Below, in pieces: positions 57,436 through 64,000 of a DNA stretch of 64,000 bases. The stretch's first letter is position 1, and each line of letters begins with the position of its first letter. Both the position numbers and the translations under genes were made by a program. Origin of the DNA: Methylobacter luteus IMV-B-3098 (lineage in GTDB: Bacteria > Pseudomonadota > Gammaproteobacteria > Methylococcales > Methylomonadaceae); contig NZ_KE386569.1 in the NCBI RefSeq assembly GCF_000427625.1, forward strand, positions 2,470,789-2,534,788. The letters run 5' to 3'. Below the pieces are notes generated by a model, which was not told the origin of the DNA, searched no databases, and saw only the letters and a program-made list of their open reading frames with translations.

Positions 57436-57879
57436 ATGGCGGAACTGGAAATTGTTTTTTGGTATTGGTGGATAGCGGCGCTGATGTTGCTGATCATAGA
57501 AGTATTGGCGCCCGGCTTTTTTTTCCTATGGATGGCGGCTGCGGGATTTATAACGGGCTGTCTGCTGTTGTTGATGCCGTCCATCAGCCTGGACATTCAG
57601 CTGGGTGTATTCTCGGTATTGTCGGTATTGGCCATCGTCGCCGGGCAATATTATGCAAAAAAACACCCTATAGTATCGGATCAGCCCTTGTTGAACAGGA
57701 GAGGCGCTCAGTATATCGGCAGGGTATTCAGCCTGTATGAGCCGATTGTGAATGGGCAGGGCAAGATAAAAGTCGATGACTCGATCTGGAAGGTGCATGG
57801 GGAAGACTGCGATATCCATACCAAGGTAAGAATCACGGCTATTCGCGGTATTGTCTTCGATGTCGAAAAAGTCGAATAG
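57436..57879 (+). CDS. NfeD-like membrane protein
   Basis: A 147-residue protein from the ATG at 57436, with three membrane segments (residues about 8-27, 29-47, 54-75) and a C-terminal OB-like beta domain (GAQYIGRVFSLYEPIVNGQGKIKVDDSIWKVHGEDCDIHTKVRITAIRGIVFDVEKVE). This matches the short YbbJ-type NfeD, partner of SPFH proteins. It is in an operon with qmcA and converges on tgpA. Confidence 0.9.
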   Translation: MAELEIVFWYWWIAALMLLIIEVLAPGFFFLWMAAAGFITGCLLLLMPSISLDIQLGVFSVLSVLAIVAGQYYAKKHPIVSDQPLLNRRGAQYIGRVFSLYEPIVNGQGKIKVDDSIWKVHGEDCDIHTKVRITAIRGIVFDVEKVE

Positions 57880-57901
57880 CTCTTAAAGCCCGGTCACGAA
57901 G

Positions 57902-59872
57902 CTAATCTTCGGTTTTAAACCGCGTGACCAGTTTATGCAGCTGTTTCAGGTCTTTCTGGCCTGAACTCTGGCCGTAGCGCAGCCTGATGAACACATCCGT
58001 GATCTGATCAATCTGCGCTGACTGTTCGGGCAGCCTTACTTTCACGCGTTCGGCAAAATCCTTTGCGCCTTCGCTTTCGCTTCTTACGACTCCTTTGCGA
58101 GCAAGCTTTTTGCAGAAACGGTTATAGAGGCGCAAAGTCCGGTCGGTCGATTTTTGTTTCCGATATAACAGAAACCAGCTCAGTACCGCTATTATCAAGC
58201 CGATCAGGCCGATCATGCTGTAAAGCATGGTCTTGATGTTTTGTATGCCCCATGAAGACAAAAGCTGCAATTGACTCATGCTATTATAGTTGATAACCCA
58301 GCGCTGCCAGTTGTAATCGGCACTGTTCCAAAGCTGGCGGGTCTGTTTCAGCCAATCGAAGGCGACCAGGGTTTGGGGGGTGGGGCTGACGAATGTGACG
58401 ATGCCGCTGGCGATTTGCTGATCGACATTGACATCCTGCTCGATTCTTTCCGGCGCAACGGCTGCCGTCGGATCAACCCGAACCCAGCCTTTGTCCTGCA
58501 GCCAGACTTCGGCCCAGGCATGGGCGTGGGCTTGTCTTATTTCCAGAAAATTGCCGATCTTGTTCAGTTCGCCGCCTTGATAACCGGACACAATGCGCGA
58601 TGGAATGTCGGCGACACGCATTAAATAGACGAATGCCGCTGCATAATGGCTGCAAAATCCGTAGCGCGTTTCAAATAAAAACGTTTCAATCGGATTTTCC
58701 TCCATTAACGGCGGCGTTAACGTGTAATAAAAGTTCTCGTTTCTGAAATGCGTCAGCAACTGCTGAATATAGGTTTCGGGCGGGCTGTCAAAGCCGTGCA
58801 GTTGCCGGACCAACTGGCTGATTTTATCGGACGGTTTGCCTGGCAGCTGCGTTGCGTCCTGATATTCAGTTTTCGTGATATAGCCGGTGTTGTATCGCGG
58901 ATACGACGTCACTTTATATTCGGCGCGTTTACCAGGCAATTCCGTGCTGATGAGCTGATTGTTAGCGTTCAGTCTTAATGGCGGCTGGTATTCGGCCGGC
59001 ATATCCAGTGCAAAAACCCAAGGGTTATCTTGCGGCTCCATTAACAAGGTGTACCGATAGGGTGCGCCGGTAAATTTAGGCGTATCGAGAAATCTATTAA
59101 AATCCTTGTGTACTGACTGCGTCCAGAGTCGGCCATCCGTATGCGTCAAGACCGGCCCGCGCCAGTAACGTTGATCTGACGGCGGGATGGCGCCTTTGAA
59201 TTTAACCCGGAAAACCAGTTCGTCCGATAAGCCGAGGTTGCTGATGGAACCCGGTTCCATACTGTCGCTCAAGCCTGTTTTGGCCTGATGATTTTCGCTA
59301 AGCAGCATTAAACGCGGCGCTTCAACGCGGGGGAACAGAATGAATAGCACGCCAGCAATGGGCATGGCTTGAGCAATGATAACGGCCGCCGTTTTTAATG
59401 CCGGCAGTGTCCGCGGCTGCAGACTGTTAATACAGACCAGCGTCGCAAACAGTGTGCAGCAGACGGCAAGGATGTAAACGCCCACGAGGATGTTTTGTTC
59501 ATATAAGAACTGCGAGGCGGCGACAATGAATGCCAGGTAAGTGATCAAATAGATATCGCGTTCCGTCTTGATCTCCAGTAATTTGAGCGCCAAACCGATA
59601 ACGAACAGGCTGGTTCCCGGATCACGCCCGAACAGGCTTTGATGCTGGCTGTACAGCAGCCCTACACCGAGGACCGTCAGTAACAGAACAAACCAGCTAG
59701 CGGGCAGCCAGTCTGGCTTCCAGATGCCGATAAAGCGCCAGCCCAAAAGCAGGAAGAAAAAACCCAGAACAGCAGCCGGCAGATGATAAACATGCGGAAA
59801 AACGATCAGTCCTATGGACGACAGTAAAAAGATCAGGACGTTTTTATTAAATCTGTTAAATTCGCCGCGCAT
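57902..59872 (-). CDS. tgpA: TgpA-like transglutaminase-domain membrane protein
   Basis: A 656-residue protein from the ATG at 59872. Six or so membrane segments come first, then a periplasmic transglutaminase-like domain with catalytic Cys in ETRYGFCSHYAAAFVYLMR (about 407), His in AHAHAWAEVWL (about 450) and Asp in WVRVDPTAAV, then one more membrane segment near 545 and a cytosolic helical tail. It is the third gene of the second MoxR operon, the usual arrangement for TgpA. Possible role in peptidoglycan or envelope protein processing. Confidence 0.9.
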   Translation of the reverse strand: MRGEFNRFNKNVLIFLLSSIGLIVFPHVYHLPAAVLGFFFLLLGWRFIGIWKPDWLPASWFVLLLTVLGVGLLYSQHQSLFGRDPGTSLFVIGLALKLLEIKTERDIYLITYLAFIVAASQFLYEQNILVGVYILAVCCTLFATLVCINSLQPRTLPALKTAAVIIAQAMPIAGVLFILFPRVEAPRLMLLSENHQAKTGLSDSMEPGSISNLGLSDELVFRVKFKGAIPPSDQRYWRGPVLTHTDGRLWTQSVHKDFNRFLDTPKFTGAPYRYTLLMEPQDNPWVFALDMPAEYQPPLRLNANNQLISTELPGKRAEYKVTSYPRYNTGYITKTEYQDATQLPGKPSDKISQLVRQLHGFDSPPETYIQQLLTHFRNENFYYTLTPPLMEENPIETFLFETRYGFCSHYAAAFVYLMRVADIPSRIVSGYQGGELNKIGNFLEIRQAHAHAWAEVWLQDKGWVRVDPTAAVAPERIEQDVNVDQQIASGIVTFVSPTPQTLVAFDWLKQTRQLWNSADYNWQRWVINYNSMSQLQLLSSWGIQNIKTMLYSMIGLIGLIIAVLSWFLLYRKQKSTDRTLRLYNRFCKKLARKGVVRSESEGAKDFAERVKVRLPEQSAQIDQITDVFIRLRYGQSSGQKDLKQLHKLVTRFKTED

Positions 59873-59877
59873 GATGT

Positions 59878-60822
59878 TCAAAACAGGGCCAATGCTTCCA
59901 GGCATTTTTGAGCTTGAGTGGGACCGTGGCCGGGTGCCACCTTATGACCGGGCAGCGATAAGCCATAATCGATGCCGGCTTTGTCGGCATCGATTATCCA
60001 GCGGCATAACTGGCTTAAGCGCTCTTCGACATGATGGCCCGCAGTTGCATCATAATCGAGCCAGATTTCGGTCGGTTCTTCTCCGCCGTATTGCTTGCTG
60101 AACAGGCCTTGTCCTTTGGCGAAAGCTTTCCAGTGTATCTGTTTGATCGGGTCGCCGGCCTGATATTCGTGTATGCCGTAAAAATCGTCCATCCCTTTTT
60201 TGTTGTATCCTTGCCCGGATTGTACTGATGATGATTCCGGCAAGGGGGCATCGGCGCTGGCGGGCTTTGGATAAACCAACACCTTGAGATTTAACTGAAC
60301 CGGAGACCATGCACGAAACAAGCCCAGAGGATAGGTGCTTGAGATCGTGACGGTGCCGGCTTCATGCCAGCCTCTTTTTTGTGTCGTTGAATATAGAGTA
60401 ATCAAGCGCCTGCTGTCTGCCGCCAGCGTCAGGTTTTCGGTTTTTTGCAGCGTCAGTTGTAGATTATAGCGCTCGATCGGGGTCGGGTTATTGATGTGAA
60501 TTTCAAACCCTGCCGCTTCCTCCGCAAACACGGATTTGCCGTGGCCTTTATAAAGAGTCAGGCCGGACAGTGAATTAAAGCTGTGCAAGATAGCGATAAA
60601 AAAGACACTGGACAGTAAAAAAGTCAGCAAATAGGCCAGGTTGTTGTTATAGATAAAGGCGACAAGCAATAACAACAAATTCAGTACGAGAAAACCCAGA
60701 CCGCGCTTTGTTGGTAGAATAAAGATGCGCCGGTGACTCAGCACCACAGGTTTATCAGTGGCTTTTTCACCGGCGATAAACCGGCTGCGGCGCCAGCGTT
60801 CATTCAATGTTATTGAACTCAA
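59878..60822 (-). CDS. DUF58 protein of the second MoxR operon
   Basis: A 314-residue protein with two N-terminal membrane segments (GLGFLVLNLLLLLVAFIYNN and AYLLTFLLSSVFFIAILH), unlike the soluble DUF58 protein at 16394-17347. The DUF58 core is DDFYGIHEYQAGDPIKQIHWKAFAKGQGLFSKQYGGEEPTEIWLDYD. The start overlaps the moxR stop by four bases and it precedes tgpA by five bases, so the operon is tight. Confidence 0.9.
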   Translation of the reverse strand: MSSITLNERWRRSRFIAGEKATDKPVVLSHRRIFILPTKRGLGFLVLNLLLLLVAFIYNNNLAYLLTFLLSSVFFIAILHSFNSLSGLTLYKGHGKSVFAEEAAGFEIHINNPTPIERYNLQLTLQKTENLTLAADSRRLITLYSTTQKRGWHEAGTVTISSTYPLGLFRAWSPVQLNLKVLVYPKPASADAPLPESSSVQSGQGYNKKGMDDFYGIHEYQAGDPIKQIHWKAFAKGQGLFSKQYGGEEPTEIWLDYDATAGHHVEERLSQLCRWIIDADKAGIDYGLSLPGHKVAPGHGPTQAQKCLEALALF

Positions 60823-61739
60823 TGGATTGCCACTTTTTCTAATAAAGGCGCGACGATGGCTTCCGAATGGCTATGGCCGGATCTCAAACGATGTCCGGCT
60901 ACGGCGGCCAGCACGGCTTGGATATCTTCCGGAATAACCGCATCACGGCTGTCCATAAAAGCCCAGGCTTTAGCTGCGGTAAGCAGCGCTAGCCCGGCAC
61001 GAGGGGATAGCCCGCAGTGATAATCCGGTGATTCGCGCGTGTAGGCGATGATGGCCTGTAAATAATCCAGCAAGGCAGGAGATGCATAAACTTGTGTGAC
61101 AGCCTGTTGCATTCGCAGCAGTTGTTCGGGAGGCAATCGAACCTCGAGCGATTCAATCAGGCTATGCCGGCTTTGACCGGTCAGTAAGGCCCTTTCGGCA
61201 TCAGGATCGGGATAGCCGAGCTCTAGTCGCATCAGAAATCGGTCCAATTGCGATTCAGGCAGCGGAAAGGTGCCTATTTGATGCGACGGGTTTTGTGTGG
61301 CAATAACGAAGAAAGGTTGCGGTAATTCATAGGTCTTGCCTTCAATCGTAACCTGGCGCTCCTCCATCGCCTCCAACAGCGCGCTTTGCGCTTTTGGCGT
61401 GGAGCGATTAATTTCATCGGCCAGTATCATCCGATTAAAAATCGGGCCGGCATGAAACTTAAACGCGTGGTTTTGGGTATCAAAGACTGAGCTGCCGAGA
61501 ATATCGGCCGGTAATATATCACTGGTAAATTGTATGCGTTGATAGTTCAACCCGAGCAGTGTCGCCAGTGTATGCGCCAGCGTGGTCTTGCCGACGCCGG
61601 GCATGTCTTCTATCAACAAATGGCCGCGTGATAGCAGACAACACAATGCAAGACGAATTTGATGCTGTTTGCCGAGAATAATCTGATTGGCCGAGTCCAG
61701 TAGCTGATTAATTGCATTTTGCATAAGGGGTGATAGCAT
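60819..61739 (-). CDS. MoxR family AAA+ ATPase (second copy)
   Basis: A 306-residue ATPase with Walker A MPGVGKTT (46-53), Walker B MILADEINRSTPKAQSALLEAMEERQVTIEG, sensor 1 IATQNPSHQIGTFPLPESQLDRFLMRLELGYPDPDAE. It belongs to the MoxR subclass found with DUF58 and TgpA. It differs in sequence and operon context from the copy at 17347-18339, so the two are old paralogues. Start may be 61739 or the Met five codons later. Confidence 0.93.
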   Translation of the reverse strand: MLSPLMQNAINQLLDSANQIILGKQHQIRLALCCLLSRGHLLIEDMPGVGKTTLAHTLATLLGLNYQRIQFTSDILPADILGSSVFDTQNHAFKFHAGPIFNRMILADEINRSTPKAQSALLEAMEERQVTIEGKTYELPQPFFVIATQNPSHQIGTFPLPESQLDRFLMRLELGYPDPDAERALLTGQSRHSLIESLEVRLPPEQLLRMQQAVTQVYASPALLDYLQAIIAYTRESPDYHCGLSPRAGLALLTAAKAWAFMDSRDAVIPEDIQAVLAAVAGHRLRSGHSHSEAIVAPLLEKVAIH

Positions 61740-61848
61740 GCTAGGTTGAATGAGGTCTTATATAACTCAAGTACGGTAAAGCCTGTTTTGCAGTATAGAG
61801 CAAGCTTCTGATTTAAGCAGGATTCAAGGCTAAGAAGCAAGGATTTAT

Positions 61849-62202
61849 ATGAAAGAATATGAAGAAATACGCAGCAGTCTGATAGAAATGCTGGAAGATC
61901 TGGATGAGCGTCTGGCTAAAATTACCGACCATGTCAAACATACGGATGAACCTTTGGAAAAGGATTTTGCCGAACAGGTGACACAGAAGGAAAATGATGA
62001 AGTGTTGGATTATCTGGGCAACGCGACCCGGGCGGAAATAGAAAAGGTAAAGCAGGCCATTGCCAGAATAGACAGTGGTGAATACGGTACATGCGTTGTC
62101 TGCGGGGAACCGATCAACAAGGAGCGGCTGAAGGCTCTGCCTTATTCGAATATGTGTATCAAATGCGCCAGTCAGAAAGCGGATCAATCTAGAAGACGTT
62201 AG
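61849..62202 (+). CDS. TraR/DksA family zinc-finger protein
   Basis: A 117-residue protein with an N-terminal helical part (KEYEEIRSSLIEMLEDLDERLAKI) and a C4 zinc finger C-VVC...CIKC at about 87-108 (YGTCVVCGEPIN, YSNMCIKCASQ). Members may bind RNA polymerase through its secondary channel as DksA does; this one is shorter than DksA (about 150), so I do not give it the dksA name. TAAGAAGCAAGGATTTAT precedes the ATG. It diverges from the second MoxR operon. Confidence 0.85.
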   Translation: MKEYEEIRSSLIEMLEDLDERLAKITDHVKHTDEPLEKDFAEQVTQKENDEVLDYLGNATRAEIEKVKQAIARIDSGEYGTCVVCGEPINKERLKALPYSNMCIKCASQKADQSRRR

Positions 62203-62410
62203 ATGCGGCTGATGAATTGAAACAGGAGGTTTTTCCGATACCACCGAGCAGTGGTATCGGAAAAACCTCCTGTCTTGCATGCTTTGCTTTACGGCTGTAT
62301 TTGCTTTTATCACGAAAGGTTTGCGCTTTGTTAAACTGATGAGCGTACTTCGCGACAGGATTCTGCAACGGGACCGTTACAAGTTCGCGCTGATTTTTAC
62401 GATTTTTCAT
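62189..62410 (-). CDS. Small basic DUF7230-like protein with hairpin-derived tail
   Basis: A 73-residue protein. The first 50 residues (MKNRKNQRELVTVPLQNPVAKYAHQFNKAQTFRDKSKYSRKAKHARQE) resemble a small conserved basic family in gammaproteobacteria. AAGGGGAAAATC precedes the ATG. The last 25 residues are coded by a long perfect hairpin and overlap the convergent zinc-finger gene by 14 bases, so this tail may be accidental. The longer frame to 62521 is not supported. The family label is from memory. Confidence 0.6.
   Translation of the reverse strand: MKNRKNQRELVTVPLQNPVAKYAHQFNKAQTFRDKSKYSRKAKHARQEVFPIPLLGGIGKTSCFNSSAASNVF
62222..62273. terminator. Perfect 23-bp hairpin at the end of the zinc-finger gene
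   Basis: The left arm runs 62222-62244 (ACAGGAGGTTTTTCCG...) and the right arm 62251-62273; the arms are exact complements with a 6-base loop CGAGCA. Each arm contains a five-base A or T run. It sits 20 bases past the stop codon of the TraR/DksA-like gene and inside the reading frame of the convergent small gene. Likely a bidirectional terminator. Confidence 0.75.
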
Positions 62411-62492
62411 GATTTTCCCCTTATAATAGAGCAGAGTTTGTATAACACTATACAACGCATTAATATAGCATTTTTTAGAGTACTTAACGCTT

Positions 62493-64000
62493 GTGAAATT
62501 TAAAAAAGATTTTGATGTCATTGTTGTCGGCGGTGGTCATGCGGGTACAGAAGCTGCGTTGGCGGCGGCCCGATGTGGCGCAAAAACACTGTTGTTGACG
62601 CAAAATATCGACACCCTGGGGCAAATGAGCTGCAACCCTGCCATCGGCGGCATTGGTAAAGGTCATCTGGTTAAAGAAGTGGACGCGTTAGGCGGGATTA
62701 TGGCGCGCGCCATTGATCACGGCGGCATTCAGTTTCGCACCCTGAACGCCAGTAAAGGCCCGGCGGTTAGAGCCACACGCGCTCAGGCTGATCGTAAATT
62801 GTATAAGCAGGCGGTTAGAAGTGCGCTTGAAAATCAGCCCAACCTGTCCATATTTCAGCAAACCGTATCGGACCTGATGGTTGAAGCTGACAGAGTGGTC
62901 GGCGTTAAAACCCAAATGGGTTTGAGCTTTATAGCCAGAGCCGTGGTATTAACGACCGGCACTTTCCTGGGCGGTAAAATCCATATCGGCCTGGAAAATT
63001 ATAGCGGCGGCCGTGCCGGCGATGCGGCCTCGATTGCTTTGGCCGAGCGCTTGCGCGAACTGCCTTTCCGTATCGATCGCTTGAAAACCGGCACGCCGCC
63101 GCGTATCGATGGCCGCACGATTGATTTCAGTAAACTGGACGTGCAGCACGGCGACGACCCGGTGCCGGTTTTTTCCTTTCTCGGCAAGCGCGAACAGCAT
63201 CCGCGGCAAATACCATGTCACATAACACGTACTAACGGTAAAACTCACGATATCATCCGCTCCGGTCTGGATAGATCGCCGCTGTATTCGGGCATCATAG
63301 AGGGCATCGGTCCGCGTTATTGTCCGTCCATTGAAGATAAAATTGTGCGTTTTGCCGATAGGGATTCGCATCAGATTTTCGTCGAGCCTGAAGGGTTGGA
63401 CACGCATGAAATCTATCCGAACGGCATCTCCACCAGTCTGCCTTTCGATGTCCAGTATGAATTCGTGCGTTCGATGCTGGGCTTTGAGAATGCCGAAATC
63501 GTGCGTCCCGGCTATGCTATCGAATATGACTTTTTTGATCCCAGGGATCTGAAATTCTCACTGGAAACCAAGCATATGCAGGCATTGTTCTTCGCGGGGC
63601 AGATCAACGGCACGACCGGTTACGAAGAAGCGGCCGCGCAAGGTCTGATTGCCGGCCTGAATGCGGCGCGTCTGGTGCAGGGGCTGGAAAGCTGGTGCCC
63701 TGGCCGCGATGAGGCTTATATCGGCGTTATGATCGACGACTTGATTACGCGCGGCACGCAAGAGCCGTACCGCATGTTCACCAGTCGGGCCGAATACCGG
63801 TTATTGTTACGGGAAGACAATGCCGATCTGCGCTTGACTGAAAAAGGTCGCGAATTGGGTCTGGTCGATGATGAACGCTGGCTGGCTTTCGAGAGCAAGC
63901 GTGAAGCCATTGCCAGGTTGCAGGGCGATCTGAAAAAGAAATGGGTCAGGGTTGAAACAGAGGAAGCTGATCAGGTTGCCGAATACTGGGGCAAACTTTT
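62493..64000 (+). CDS. mnmG: tRNA uridine-5-carboxymethylaminomethyl modification enzyme MnmG, partial
   Basis: The first 502 codons of the gene (full proteins are about 630 residues); the frame continues beyond the window. From the GTG at 62493 it reads [35 protein letters not shown] (FAD binding), then [44 protein letters not shown] and [38 protein letters not shown]. It modifies the wobble uridine together with MnmE. The ribosome-binding site is weak; the start is set by the conserved N-terminus. Confidence 0.95.
   Translation, partial: MKFKKDFDVIVVGGGHAGTEAALAAARCGAKTLLLTQNIDTLGQMSCNPAIGGIGKGHLVKEVDALGGIMARAIDHGGIQFRTLNASKGPAVRATRAQADRKLYKQAVRSALENQPNLSIFQQTVSDLMVEADRVVGVKTQMGLSFIARAVVLTTGTFLGGKIHIGLENYSGGRAGDAASIALAERLRELPFRIDRLKTGTPPRIDGRTIDFSKLDVQHGDDPVPVFSFLGKREQHPRQIPCHITRTNGKTHDIIRSGLDRSPLYSGIIEGIGPRYCPSIEDKIVRFADRDSHQIFVEPEGLDTHEIYPNGISTSLPFDVQYEFVRSMLGFENAEIVRPGYAIEYDFFDPRDLKFSLETKHMQALFFAGQINGTTGYEEAAAQGLIAGLNAARLVQGLESWCPGRDEAYIGVMIDDLITRGTQEPYRMFTSRAEYRLLLREDNADLRLTEKGRELGLVDDERWLAFESKREAIARLQGDLKKKWVRVETEEADQVAEYWGKL

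Overview
This window looks like chromosome from a gammaproteobacterium close to its replication origin. The support is gene order: rho-trxA-rhlB, yrfG/nudE, asmA-mutY-yggX, mnmE-yidC-yidD-rnpA-rpmH, dnaA-dnaN-recF-gyrB, lgt-thyA, apaG-apaH, ybbP-ybbA-tesA, qmcA-nfeD and the start of mnmG all occur in arrangements known from that class. A Methylococcales-like methanotroph is my guess from overall flavour only; no methane-oxidation or other lineage-diagnostic gene is present.

Layout. 1-3.4 kb: end of a thiS/DAHP-synthase unit, a free-standing AP2-like DNA-binding protein, a 2-Cys peroxiredoxin and a small membrane protein. 3.5-11.4 kb: asmA, mutY, yggX, rho, trxA, rhlB, yrfG, nudE. 11.4-18.3 kb: a six-gene minus-strand MoxR/Bat operon (moxR, DUF58, DUF4381, batA, a batB-TPR fusion, batD). 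18.3-18.7 kb: a non-coding, AT-rich stretch with clustered DnaA boxes, my best oriC candidate. 18.7-26.2 kb: more variable content: a POT peptide transporter, DUF4124 protein, SDR, CPXCG protein, two tandem secreted helical paralogues, a Cys-containing exported protein, an OmpA-like protein, and an ExeA-like ATPase preceded by a decayed partial copy of itself. 26.6-30.4 kb: mnmE, yidC, yidD, rnpA, rpmH on the minus strand. 30.6-40.1 kb: dnaA, dnaN, recF (two parS sites at its end), gyrB, lgt, thyA, an asparaginase on the minus strand, folA. 40.1-50.2 kb: a Met-rich Tat-exported multicopper oxidase, apaH, apaG, a decayed exported ORF, mpl, a 1337-residue membrane protein made of two related halves, and a frameshifted IS1595-family element lodged inside a larger inverted repeat. 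50.2-64 kb: trmN6, a glycine-zipper lipoprotein, ybbPA, tesA, a GlcG/HbpS-like protein, qmcA-nfeD, a second MoxR operon (moxR, DUF58, tgpA), a TraR/DksA-type protein, a small basic protein and the first 80 percent of mnmG.

How the genes fit together. The replication and segregation signals (DnaA boxes near 18.5 kb and 31.9 kb, two parS sites at 34.3 kb) mark an origin-proximal domain. The two MoxR/DUF58 operons are paralogous envelope-quality systems, one with VWA/TPR/BatD partners and one with a transglutaminase-like membrane protein. Oxidative-stress and redox functions recur (peroxiredoxin, mutY, yggX, trxA). No tRNA, rRNA or CRISPR array was found.
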